Origin: an uncultured Hyphomonadaceae bacterium
Lineage (GTDB): Bacteria; Pseudomonadota; Alphaproteobacteria; Caulobacterales; Hyphomonadaceae
DNA length: 64,000 bases
Reading direction: 5' to 3'
Assembly: GCA_938084575.1 (NCBI GenBank)
Contig: CALKFG010000005.1
Coordinates: 248,001-312,000 of the forward strand
The notes under the pieces were generated by a model. That model saw nothing but the letters and a program-made list of their open reading frames with translations. It ran no database searches and had not been told where the DNA came from. The position numbers and the translations under genes were made by a program. Of the stretch, positions 14,968-24,026 are shown one piece after another (position 1 is the stretch's first letter; every line of letters begins with the position of its first letter).

Positions 14968-17937
14968 ATGACACTGAAACCATATCTGAATGGCGCGTTG
15001 ATGGCCGGGGCTTCTGCCATGGCGCTGATGCTTGCGACGCCAGTCGCTGTCGCGCAGGAGGCCGATGACGCCGCGTCGACCCGGACACTGGGCACCGTCA
15101 CGGTGACCACGCAGAAGAAAGAGGAATCCATTCAGGATGTTCCGATTGCGGTCTCTGCCTTCGACCAGGCGGCGATTGAAGCCCAGCAGCTGACGGGCGG
15201 TCCGGACCTTGTCCGTGCGATTCCAAACGTCAACTTCACCAAGGGTAATTTCGGCGGTTTCAACTTCCGGATCCGCGGTATTGGCGTGGATGCGGTGTCA
15301 ACCTCCGCTGATGCGGGTGTGGGTATCCACTATAACGACGCACCGATCGGCTCGAACAGCTTCTTCGAAGCGGAATTCTACGATGTTGAGCGTGTTGAGA
15401 CGCTGCGCGGACCGCAAGGTACGCTGTACGGCCGGAACGCGACAGGCGGCGTGGTCAATGTCATCAGCGCCAAGCCGGTTCTCGGCGAATACAAGGCGGA
15501 CGCTCAGCTTACGCTCGGCAATTACAATTCGGTCAAGGCCCGGGGCATGGTCAACCTTCCCCTCGGCGAAAAGGCGGCACTGCGCCTGGCCGGATCCTCC
15601 CTGTCCCGCGACGGCTATGTCGACAATCTGACCACCGGCAATGACATTGACAGCCGGGATCTGTACGCGTTCCGCGGCACGCTGGCCTTCGAGCCAACCG
15701 ACCGGCTGCGCACCAGCCTGATGGTTGAAATCTTCAACGAAGACGACTCCCGCCTGCGCTCGGGTAAGCAGCTGTGTTCAAAGGACCCGACCAAGACGTC
15801 CTTCGCCGGTCTTCCGATCACAGGTCTTGATCAGGCCATTACATCGCAGGGCTGTGTCGATGGCTCGCTTTATCTGCCAGGGGCCTTCCAGGGCTCCAAC
15901 ACCGCGTCCTCTCTGGGCGTCGGCCTTGGTATCCTGTCCGGCCTGATTGGCGGGATCGATGAGAGCGGCAATGCCATCAACATTGACCTGAACCAGAACG
16001 GTATTGTGCCTGACTTCCGGGCGGTCGAAAGCGTCTTTGACCCGACCTTCGAGACCGAGCAGACCCTGTTCATGTGGAATGCTGAATATGATCTGACCGA
16101 CAATCTTCTGCTGACATATAATGGCAGCTACAATGAGCGGACAAACACCTCTCAGATGGATTACAGTCAGGCGGAAGTCGATATCCCCTTGAATACCTCG
16201 CCAAGCCCGTTCCTGGCTGGACTGAACACGACCGGCCTCGGTCCCCTCTTCCCGCTGGTCTGGGAAAGCCTGTTTGCCGGTGGTGTCATCAACGATCCAC
16301 AGCTTGGCCCACAGAGCAATTTCTACGCGACCGACCTGTCGGGATCGGATTCACAGAACTCGACCCACGAACTGCGCTTGCAGTCTGATTTTGACGGGGC
16401 GTTCAACTTCAACCTTGGTCTGATCAAGGTGGATGGCGAAACCAATCAGGGCCCGGCTGTCAACGAGAGCTATTATGTCTTCTTCGACACAGCGTCCGCC
16501 TATGTTCAGCTGTTCAATGCCGCGGGGAATGCCGCCGAGCTCGGTCCGATCTTCAGCATTGAGGATCCGGCCAATGCAGGTGCCACGCCGCTCGACAATC
16601 TGGACGGGACCGGCCGGAACTATTTCCGTTCGATTACGCCTTACAAGCTCGACAGCTTCGCCGTCTTCGGTGAGGGCTATCTCGACGTCAGTGATGACGT
16701 TAAGATGACCGTTGGCCTGCGCTATACCAGTGATAAAAAGGAAGTTGGCAACATTCCGACCTTCCTTCTGGTTGCCGATGGTGACCGTCCTGACCCGCTG
16801 GCCTATGTCGCCAATGCCGGCGCATCGAATGATGATGGCGGTGACGGAACTCTGAACAGGACCTTTGAGGAAGTGACGGGCCGGATCGGACTGGACTGGT
16901 CGCCGGACCTTAACATGACAGAAGATTCCCTGTTCTACGCGTTCTATTCACGGGGTTATAAGGGCGGTGGTATCAACCCGCCGCAGCCGGCTGACAATTC
17001 GACCGGCGTACCGCAGGCCTTCGACCCTGAATTCATTGACGCCTATGAAATCGGGACGAAAAACACTCTGGCCGGTGGCCGGGTGCAGCTCAACGCAACG
17101 GGCTTCGTTTATGATTATAGCGGCTATCAGATCAGTGCGATTGTGAACCGGACATCCGCCAACTTCAACGTCGATGCCGAGATTTCCGGTATCGAGCTGG
17201 AGACGGTCTGGAACCCGGCCTCGACATTGCTGATCAATGCCAATCTCGGCATCCTCGATGCCAAGGTTGTCGACACGTTTGGCGTCGATATTCTCGACCG
17301 GACCAATGGCCGGGATGATCTGGTGGTCCTGAAGAATTTCGGGAACTTCTCGAACTGTGTCGTGTCGGCACAGGGCTACGCCACTGTTCTTGGCGGCATC
17401 GCGGCCGGGCAACTCGATCCAGGCTCCACTTTGGGGCTGTGTTCGGGTGCCTTTGCCGGGAGCGAGGGGCTACTTGGCCTTGACGGCGTCACGGTGAATT
17501 ACACCGACTCGCTCGGCAATGCGCAGACCGCAACCGCCCTGCAGCCATTTGACGGGGACGCCAAGGATCTGGACGGCAACCGCCTGCCCGGTACGCCGGA
17601 AACGACCTTCAATGTCGGTGCAGAATACACCTGGGATAATGTGAATGACTCACCCTGGGCTCTGCGCCTGCGCGGCGACTACTACTACCAGGGCGACTCG
17701 TTCACCCGGGTTTGGAATACGCAGCGCGACGCCCTGGAGAGCTGGGACAATATCAACCTGTCTCTGCAGCTGGCCCATGCGGACAATGGCGTGACGGTTG
17801 AAGTCTTCGGCAAGAACATTGCTGACAAGGAAGTCATCACCGGTGCGTACCTGACCGACGACTCCTCGGGCCTGTTCACCAATGTCTTCCTGACCGAGCC
17901 GCAGACCTACGGCGTCTCGATCCGTAAGAGCTGGTAA
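14968..17937 (+). CDS. TonB-dependent outer-membrane receptor 1
   Basis: 989 residues: a signal peptide (hydrophobic ALMAGASAMALMLATPVAVA then AQ), a plug domain starting around TVTVTTQKKEESIQDVPIAV, with LRGPQGTLYGRNATGGVVNV as the classic plug signature, then a 22-strand-type barrel ending in an aromatic residue (IRKSW). This N terminus resembles the large subgroup of alphaproteobacterial TBDRs annotated as iron-complex receptors, but the ligand cannot be read from sequence. GGGGAGGAG sits upstream of the ATG. It is monocistronic, as a strong terminator follows. Four cysteines in the extracellular half may form disulfides. Confidence 0.92.
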   Translation: MTLKPYLNGALMAGASAMALMLATPVAVAQEADDAASTRTLGTVTVTTQKKEESIQDVPIAVSAFDQAAIEAQQLTGGPDLVRAIPNVNFTKGNFGGFNFRIRGIGVDAVSTSADAGVGIHYNDAPIGSNSFFEAEFYDVERVETLRGPQGTLYGRNATGGVVNVISAKPVLGEYKADAQLTLGNYNSVKARGMVNLPLGEKAALRLAGSSLSRDGYVDNLTTGNDIDSRDLYAFRGTLAFEPTDRLRTSLMVEIFNEDDSRLRSGKQLCSKDPTKTSFAGLPITGLDQAITSQGCVDGSLYLPGAFQGSNTASSLGVGLGILSGLIGGIDESGNAINIDLNQNGIVPDFRAVESVFDPTFETEQTLFMWNAEYDLTDNLLLTYNGSYNERTNTSQMDYSQAEVDIPLNTSPSPFLAGLNTTGLGPLFPLVWESLFAGGVINDPQLGPQSNFYATDLSGSDSQNSTHELRLQSDFDGAFNFNLGLIKVDGETNQGPAVNESYYVFFDTASAYVQLFNAAGNAAELGPIFSIEDPANAGATPLDNLDGTGRNYFRSITPYKLDSFAVFGEGYLDVSDDVKMTVGLRYTSDKKEVGNIPTFLLVADGDRPDPLAYVANAGASNDDGGDGTLNRTFEEVTGRIGLDWSPDLNMTEDSLFYAFYSRGYKGGGINPPQPADNSTGVPQAFDPEFIDAYEIGTKNTLAGGRVQLNATGFVYDYSGYQISAIVNRTSANFNVDAEISGIELETVWNPASTLLINANLGILDAKVVDTFGVDILDRTNGRDDLVVLKNFGNFSNCVVSAQGYATVLGGIAAGQLDPGSTLGLCSGAFAGSEGLLGLDGVTVNYTDSLGNAQTATALQPFDGDAKDLDGNRLPGTPETTFNVGAEYTWDNVNDSPWALRLRGDYYYQGDSFTRVWNTQRDALESWDNINLSLQLAHADNGVTVEVFGKNIADKEVITGAYLTDDSSGLFTNVFLTEPQTYGVSIRKSW

Positions 17938-17960
17938 CGGTCTGAATCCTCCTTAATCAG

Positions 17961-17989
17961 AAGGGCGGTCCTGCGGGACCGCCCTTTTT
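17961..17989 (+). terminator. Rho-independent terminator after TBDR 1
   Basis: AAGGGCGGTC (17961-17970) pairs perfectly with GACCGCCCTT, a 10-bp GC-rich stem, followed by a run of T. It lies 24 bases beyond the stop codon. Confidence 0.92.
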
Positions 17990-18052
17990 GCTGAAAGTTT
18001 CTGGCGCGACGACGGGCGCCGGCTGCACGGACAGGCGGGTCGCGCGGCGCGC

Positions 18053-18991
18053 CTAGGCGCGGGTGCGGGCCATAAGGGCGAGGGCCGCATCGCGCCCGCC
18101 AAGCTGAAAGGCGTCGCAGCTGACCTCACCGGCCGGCGCAATACGGGCCAGAAGCTGCGCGGCCTCAGCCGGGTCAATGGCGGCGTTCAGCATCCCGGTC
18201 ATGCGGCCGGCATAGGCCGAGATCTCGCCGGCCATCCTGTCCAGCCAGCCGAGAATGTCCTGTTCGAGATAGGTCTGCCGGCGTTCGAAAAGCTGGCTGG
18301 CCCCGTTATGCAGGTGCGCGGCGATGCCGCCAGCCCGGACTTCCGGCATCAGATGTTGCTGCGCGTCGGTCAGGGCTTTGAGCGCGGCATCAAGGTGCCC
18401 CCGGGCGCGCTTGGAAGGGGCTTTTTCAAAGGCGAACACGGCCGAGAAGACCGATTTCGATACCGGGATGAAGCCGCTTTTGTCGATCACGTCGAGCCGG
18501 TCGAGATGACCGCGGCACTCCCTGGCAATGGCGCCGTCCTTCATATGCACGATGGCGGAAAACCGGCCCCCGGGCCGCAGGATCCGCGAGATTTCCGCCG
18601 CTGCGGCGGGACGGTCGGCATATTCAAAGCCAAACTGGCTGACGACATGGCCGACCGACCGATCCGCCATCGGCAGCTGGTCGGCGCTGGCCACCACACC
18701 CATCAGGCCCGGCAGGCTGGTCCGGGTCGCCTGCACGGCCTCGGCGGAAATATCCAGGCCGATCAGCTGTGTGCACCCGGCAGCGGCGGCGTGGCGGATC
18801 GCCGACCCGGCGCCACAGGCGAGATCGAGGACCGGCTCGCAGCCCGCCCCTGCGAAGATTGTCGACCAGTAGGTGGCGAGTTCGGCGCTGGTCTCAACCC
18901 CGACGCCGGCGAAAACCTCGCCGCTTTGTTCCGCGCCCCGGCCCTGCCAGTAATTGCCCCAGTCGGCCTTGCTCTTGTCAGGATTGTCCAT
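18053..18991 (-). CDS. Class I SAM-dependent methyltransferase
   Basis: 312 residues from ATG 18991, which has a G-rich site upstream and avoids overlapping the divergent gene; the longest frame reaches 19084. Motif I is VLDLACGAGSAIRHA, followed by LIGLDIS (acidic end of strand 2), ADQLPMADRSVGHVVSQFGFEY and the post-motif ILRPGGRFSAIVH, as in UbiE/Methyltransf_11-type enzymes. The extra C-terminal 120 residues are helical and presumably bind substrate. The substrate is unknown. It is transcribed away from the TPR/2OG-oxygenase gene 80 bases away, so the two may be co-regulated protein- or metabolite-modifying enzymes. Confidence 0.83.
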   Translation of the reverse strand: MDNPDKSKADWGNYWQGRGAEQSGEVFAGVGVETSAELATYWSTIFAGAGCEPVLDLACGAGSAIRHAAAAGCTQLIGLDISAEAVQATRTSLPGLMGVVASADQLPMADRSVGHVVSQFGFEYADRPAAAAEISRILRPGGRFSAIVHMKDGAIARECRGHLDRLDVIDKSGFIPVSKSVFSAVFAFEKAPSKRARGHLDAALKALTDAQQHLMPEVRAGGIAAHLHNGASQLFERRQTYLEQDILGWLDRMAGEISAYAGRMTGMLNAAIDPAEAAQLLARIAPAGEVSCDAFQLGGRDAALALMARTRA

Positions 18992-19071
18992 TGCCCCCGG
19001 CCCGGTTGGCGTCTTGTGTGACGTGAAATTGTCACTAGCATGGTGCGACCTCCCTGTCTCGGACGTCTCAA

Positions 19072-20739
19072 ATGACCCCTGCACAAGCCTTCAAGGCGGC
19101 AACCGATGCCTTTCGCGCAGGCGCTTTTGAGCAGGCGCTGGCCGGGCTGCGCGGGCTGCGACATCCGCAGGCTCTGAACCTGGCGGCCGTCAGTGCCCAG
19201 CGGCTTGGCCGGGACAGCGAGGCCGCCGCCCTGTTTGCAGAGGCCACAGACCTCGCGCCGGCGGACCCCAATACGGCGAATAATTTCGGTCATTTTGAGC
19301 TCGGCCGGGGGCGGCTGAGTGCCGCCGCAGCGCGGTTTGACGTGGCCCTGGCCGGTGCGCCCGACCTGGTAGCGGCCTTGATCGGTCGGGCCAAGGTCGC
19401 CGCGGCACGCGGGGACTGGGTGTCTGCCCGGCAGGGCTGGCAGGCCGTTCTGGTGCGGGCGCCGGGCAGCCGCGCCGGGCGGTATGGCCTGGCGACGGCG
19501 CAGCTTGAAAGCGGCGAGGCCGAGCAGGCTGCGGCACTGTTCAGCGCCCTGCTGGCCGAACAGGCGACGCCTGAAATTCACTTCATGCTGGGGCGGGCAT
19601 GGCAGGATCTGGATGCGCTTGATGCGGCCGAGGCCAGCTTCCGGACGGCTTATGCCCAGATGGGCAGCCCTGACAGTTTGCGGAACCTCGCCAATCTTTA
19701 CTGGATGCGGGGGGATCGGGCGCAGTTTGACCACCTCATCGCTGCCGCCCCCCTGGCCCTGCGGAGTTCGGCCCTGCGACTGGTGGTGGAGTCGGGCGAT
19801 ATCGACCGGGCGGACCGGGCCTGGGCGGCGGCCTTTGGTGCGGACGGGGCCGAGGCCGATGCCGCGGCCTGGACGCTCAAGGCGCTGATAGCGCGGGAGG
19901 CCGGCCAGGCCGGGGAGGTGGCGGCGGCGGCCGATCGCGCCCTTGCGCTCAGCCCGTCAGATGCCGCGGCACAGGATATGCGAATCGTGGCCGACCTGAT
20001 GCAGGGGCAGGGTGAGGCGGCGTTGAGGCGCCTGGCGCCGCTGCGCACCCTGGCCCCCGATGCCCAGCACGGGATTGCGCATGAGAGTGTTGCCCATCGG
20101 CTTCTGGGGACGCCATCGCCGCTGCTGGACGTTGATCGCTATGTCCGGGCCTATGATCTGGCGCCGCCCCCGGGCTATGCCAGCCTTGAGGCGTTTAATG
20201 CCGATTTTGCCGCCCTGCTGCGGCGGCTGCACCCGTTTTCGGCCCGCCCGCTCAACCAGTCTCTGCGGGGTCCGGGCACCCAGACGACGCGGAATTTACT
20301 GGACCATGATGACCCGGTGATCGGCGCCTATTGTGCGGCGCTCGACGCCCCGATCCGGCGCTATCTGGACGAGATCGGACAGGATCCCGCGCATCCGACC
20401 GGGGCCCGCAATCAGGGGACGTACCGGTTTGCCGGCATGTGGTCGGTCCGCCTGACAGGGCAGGGCTATCATGAGCCCCATGTCCATCCGGCGGGCTGGA
20501 TCAGTTCGGCCTATTATGTGCAGGTGCCGGACGGAACCGGGACCGCCCCGGATCGGGCGGGCTGGATCGGGTTCGGTGTGCCGCCCTATCACACGCCCGC
20601 AGCGCTGCCTCCGCTCAGGGAGATCGCCCCACAGCCCGGCCGGCTGGTGCTGTTCCCATCCTTCATGTGGCACGGCACACGGCCCATCGCCGCCGGCGCA
20701 GAGCGTCTGACCGCGCCCTTTGACCTGCTGCCCGCCTAG
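19072..20739 (+). CDS. TPR protein with C-terminal 2OG-Fe(II) oxygenase domain
   Basis: 555 residues. The first 330 or so are alanine-rich helix pairs spaced like tetratricopeptide repeats (for example AADAFR... and GYDLA-type endings). The C-terminal 200 residues match the 2OG-FeII_Oxy_5 type: GYHEPHVHPAGWISSAYYVQ supplies the first metal-ligand cluster near residue 470, and LVLFPSFMWHGTRPI supplies the distal His with the 2-oxoglutarate-binding Arg. Related TPR-oxygenases are thought to hydroxylate protein or peptide partners held by the TPRs; the partner is unknown. Divergent from the methyltransferase. No signal peptide. Confidence 0.82.
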   Translation: MTPAQAFKAATDAFRAGAFEQALAGLRGLRHPQALNLAAVSAQRLGRDSEAAALFAEATDLAPADPNTANNFGHFELGRGRLSAAAARFDVALAGAPDLVAALIGRAKVAAARGDWVSARQGWQAVLVRAPGSRAGRYGLATAQLESGEAEQAAALFSALLAEQATPEIHFMLGRAWQDLDALDAAEASFRTAYAQMGSPDSLRNLANLYWMRGDRAQFDHLIAAAPLALRSSALRLVVESGDIDRADRAWAAAFGADGAEADAAAWTLKALIAREAGQAGEVAAAADRALALSPSDAAAQDMRIVADLMQGQGEAALRRLAPLRTLAPDAQHGIAHESVAHRLLGTPSPLLDVDRYVRAYDLAPPPGYASLEAFNADFAALLRRLHPFSARPLNQSLRGPGTQTTRNLLDHDDPVIGAYCAALDAPIRRYLDEIGQDPAHPTGARNQGTYRFAGMWSVRLTGQGYHEPHVHPAGWISSAYYVQVPDGTGTAPDRAGWIGFGVPPYHTPAALPPLREIAPQPGRLVLFPSFMWHGTRPIAAGAERLTAPFDLLPA

Positions 20740-20781
20740 CTCAGGACCCGGTTCCCGCCGCGGCGGCTGGGTTCAAGACAT

Positions 20782-20812
20782 AAAAAAACAGGCCCTCCAA
20801 AAGGAGGGCCTG
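20782..20812 (-). terminator. Rho-independent terminator after TBDR 2
   Basis: Read on the minus strand: CAGGCCCTCC, loop TTTT, GGAGGGCCTG, then seven T. A perfect 10-bp stem 26 bases beyond the TBDR 2 stop. It also separates the convergent TPR/oxygenase gene. Confidence 0.93.
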
Positions 20813-20837
20813 CTCTGTTCTGTGTTGGACCCCTCGC

Positions 20838-23753
20838 CTAGAAGCGGGCGGTCGCCTTGACGAAGAACGTCCGACCAAAGACGTCATAGGTCGCAGGGTA
20901 GGTGTTGGCCTGCTCCTGGTTGTCGCCAAGGATGGGTGGCAGTTCGTCGAACAGGTTATCGATGCCGCCGGTCAGGGTCAGGGTATCATTGACCTGGTAC
21001 GAACCGGACGCGTCGAAGTAGCTGGTTCCGTCGATGGTTTCGACGGCATAATCCGTTCCTGGATCATCATCGTTAACTTCGCCGATATAGCGCCAGAGGA
21101 GCTGCGCGGTGATTGGACCACGGTTCCACTGGACAGCGGCACGATGCTTGTAGCTTGTTATTGGCTCACCACAGAGCAGGGTACCAAAGCTGCCGGCACA
21201 GTCATCAACATCCGCACCTGGGAAGGCCTGGAAGGTTGACTCTTCTGTGAAGGTGGCCAGGTAGTTCAGGGCAAACATGCCGAGATCACCTGCATCATAG
21301 TCGTAATCGGCCGACAGATCGAAGCCGTTCAGCGTGACCGCGGCAACGTTCTGAGCCTGAGCAGAGACGCTTTCGATCGTGCCATCCGCACGACGTGAGA
21401 TGGCATTACAGAAAGCCGATCCGACGCCACCGAACGCGGTGTCATTGTAGCAGGTGTCCAGAATGTTGGCCGCACCGCCCCCGAAGGAGGCAATGGCACC
21501 GTCAATCTCGATGTCGAAGTAATCGAGTGAGACTGTCAGACCGTCAATGAACTCTGGAGACGCCACAAAGCCGAGGGTCAGCGTTTCAGCTTCTTCCTCT
21601 GCCAGGTTCGGGTTACCACCGGACAGCTGACGGACCTGGCCGGCAGCGAGGTTGATGGCGGGCGAGCCGACCAGTGCAGATGGGACACCTGTTGCGACAC
21701 AGATGGCCGAAATGCCGGCTGGGTTCGGACCGGCAGCCGAACAGGGGTCAACGGCACCTGGGAAACCTTCCGCGATGGGCGCGAAGAGTTCCACAATGTT
21801 TGGTGCACGAACAGCCGTGTTCAGTGATGCCCGGAAGCGGACCTGCGTATTGGGGGCCCATTCACCCGCAATCTTGTAGGCTTCAACGCCACCGATCGAT
21901 GAATAATCGGAGTAGCGATAGGCAACTTCAGCTGCCAGAAGCTCAACCATTGGCTGACCCGACATGATTGGCAGGTAGGCTTCTACGAACATGTCCGTAA
22001 CATCGAAACCGGATTCCGGAATGGCAGGTGCGCCATTGAAGCCGGCAATGTTGCCACTGGCGAGGTCCTGGGAAGGATCAAACGAGAAGGATTCTTCCCG
22101 ATATTCCATACCACCAGCAACGCCGATCGGGCCGCCCGGAAGTTCCAGCCAGCCGGTTGTGTCACCGGTGATGGTGCCTGCCAGGATGCGCTGGTTGTAG
22201 CGCGAATCTGAATTGACCCGGGTGCGCAGGAATTCTGCAGCACCTTCGCTGATGTTGCCTTCACCCCAGATGTTCATTGGGGAACAGCCAACAGTCGATC
22301 CATTGCTGGATCCATCAGCACAAGATGGGTTGCCGTTGCTGTCAACCAGAACGTTACCAGGATTGTCGGGATCATCCGCCAAAACCAGAGCTTGCAGGAA
22401 GCGGGTACGGGAGACGTTACCGCGCTGGGCGCTGGAATTCAGAACCCGACCTTCCTGATAGGACACGTCATAGTCGAAGTTCTCATTGATCTCACCACGG
22501 ATGCCACCAAGCACCTGGAAGGCCACGAACTGGTCGTCGGAAATACGTGGGCCGACTTCAATCATCCGGCGCCGCAGGAAGGCCGAACCGGTGTCATCAA
22601 TGCCGTCTTCATCGGTGTCTACACCGCTTCCGAAGGCTTCAGACAGGATTGCCTGTGAGTTGGCTGTCAGGAATGGGTTTCCGTCGATCGAGAATTCGGA
22701 GCCGGACTGGAAGATTGGTGTCGCGGCAAGCTGCTGCGGCACATCGTTCAGGGCAAAGACAAACTCGCCATAGACTTCGGCGTGGTTGTTGATTTCATAA
22801 TGGGCCAGACCGGTGGCCTGGAAACGCTCCTGTGGAAGCTGGATGTAGTTCACAGGGGCATAGTTGTAGAAATCATTCGAAGCGGCGCTGAAATCAGAGT
22901 TGAAACAACGGACGTCGCCGTTTGGATCAAAGGTGACGCCAAAGCTGTCGCAGTTTGCGGTGGTGTCTGTGCCAACGCCACCCGCAAAGATCGACGTTGC
23001 CGGAATGCCCGACGAGCCACCATTGAACGTGCCACCTTCAAAGTCGTCAAACTGAGCGAAGGTCGAAAAGTCGCGGTCGCCCTGGAACAGGGCTTCACGG
23101 TCTGTGTAGGACATGCTCAGCACGGCATTACCGCGGCCATCAGCGAAATTGCCACCAATGGTCAGCGACGAGCTGAAGAATTTGGCGTCGCCCTGTTCGG
23201 TCATTTCATAACCGGCACTCGCTTCAACGCCTTCAAAGTCGTCTTTGAGGATGAAGTTCACAACACCTGAAACGGCGTCGGAACCGTACACAGCGGATGC
23301 ACCGCCGGTCACGACTTCAACGCTCTGAATCAGAGCGGTTGGAATGGAGTTGATGTCGACAACACCGCTGCCGGAAGTCGGGACGAAGCGCCGGCCATTG
23401 ACCAGAACCAGGGTCCGGCTGGTGCCGAGACCGCGCAGGTCGACGGTTGCTGTACCATTACCGGGGTTGTTCGATGTCCGGTCGAAGCCAGGCACGGTCT
23501 GAGGCAGCGTGTTGAGCAGGCTCTCAGTGTTGACGGTACCGGTAATGTCGAACTGCTCTGCGCTCACAGTGGCGACCGGGCTGCTCGATGTGTAGTCGCG
23601 TTTCGCAATACGCGAACCCGTGATGGTTACGGTTTCCTGAATGGCTTCTTCATCGACGGCTTCCTGAGCCACCGAATAACCGGCCATGGCGATCGTCGCG
23701 CCGGCAATCACAGAGGATGCAAGCAGACGAGATTTCCAATTTTGATTTTTCAC
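20838..23753 (-). CDS. TonB-dependent outer-membrane receptor 2
   Basis: 971 residues from GTG 23753, chosen because CGGAG lies 9 bases upstream and the resulting N terminus (VKNQNWKSRLLASSVIAGAT) is a proper signal peptide; the open frame extends 19 codons further without a site. TonB-box-like ETVTITGSRI, plug motifs DLRGLGTSRTLVLVNGRR and GGASAVYGSDAVSGVVNFIL, and a barrel ending in Phe (VKATARF). This plug type (GSRI...SPVAT) is the one often annotated as a general TBDR or siderophore/vitamin/peptide receptor in Caulobacter- and Sphingomonas-type bacteria. Ligand unknown. The neighbouring exported oxidase and PLP-fold genes lie downstream of its promoter region but are read separately. Confidence 0.92.
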   Translation of the reverse strand: MKNQNWKSRLLASSVIAGATIAMAGYSVAQEAVDEEAIQETVTITGSRIAKRDYTSSSPVATVSAEQFDITGTVNTESLLNTLPQTVPGFDRTSNNPGNGTATVDLRGLGTSRTLVLVNGRRFVPTSGSGVVDINSIPTALIQSVEVVTGGASAVYGSDAVSGVVNFILKDDFEGVEASAGYEMTEQGDAKFFSSSLTIGGNFADGRGNAVLSMSYTDREALFQGDRDFSTFAQFDDFEGGTFNGGSSGIPATSIFAGGVGTDTTANCDSFGVTFDPNGDVRCFNSDFSAASNDFYNYAPVNYIQLPQERFQATGLAHYEINNHAEVYGEFVFALNDVPQQLAATPIFQSGSEFSIDGNPFLTANSQAILSEAFGSGVDTDEDGIDDTGSAFLRRRMIEVGPRISDDQFVAFQVLGGIRGEINENFDYDVSYQEGRVLNSSAQRGNVSRTRFLQALVLADDPDNPGNVLVDSNGNPSCADGSSNGSTVGCSPMNIWGEGNISEGAAEFLRTRVNSDSRYNQRILAGTITGDTTGWLELPGGPIGVAGGMEYREESFSFDPSQDLASGNIAGFNGAPAIPESGFDVTDMFVEAYLPIMSGQPMVELLAAEVAYRYSDYSSIGGVEAYKIAGEWAPNTQVRFRASLNTAVRAPNIVELFAPIAEGFPGAVDPCSAAGPNPAGISAICVATGVPSALVGSPAINLAAGQVRQLSGGNPNLAEEEAETLTLGFVASPEFIDGLTVSLDYFDIEIDGAIASFGGGAANILDTCYNDTAFGGVGSAFCNAISRRADGTIESVSAQAQNVAAVTLNGFDLSADYDYDAGDLGMFALNYLATFTEESTFQAFPGADVDDCAGSFGTLLCGEPITSYKHRAAVQWNRGPITAQLLWRYIGEVNDDDPGTDYAVETIDGTSYFDASGSYQVNDTLTLTGGIDNLFDELPPILGDNQEQANTYPATYDVFGRTFFVKATARF

Positions 23754-24026
23754 TAAACGAATCTCCGAGGTTAACAGCTCGTCCCACACCCATACTCGCA
23801 AGACGCGCATAGGCGTACGTACTGAACTCTCTTCAATTCGGTCAACTCATAGGCTCATTCCAGCGCTGGAATTTCCGGATCTGTGTCAAAAAGGTCATAG
23901 TAGAATATATGAAAAACCACTCACAACACTGATATAATAAAGCCAATCAATGCGGCAGGCACATCTCTAACGGGACGGGGGCTGCAATGGGGTCGGCCTG
24001 TTTGCGGGATATCCAGCCCGCACGCG

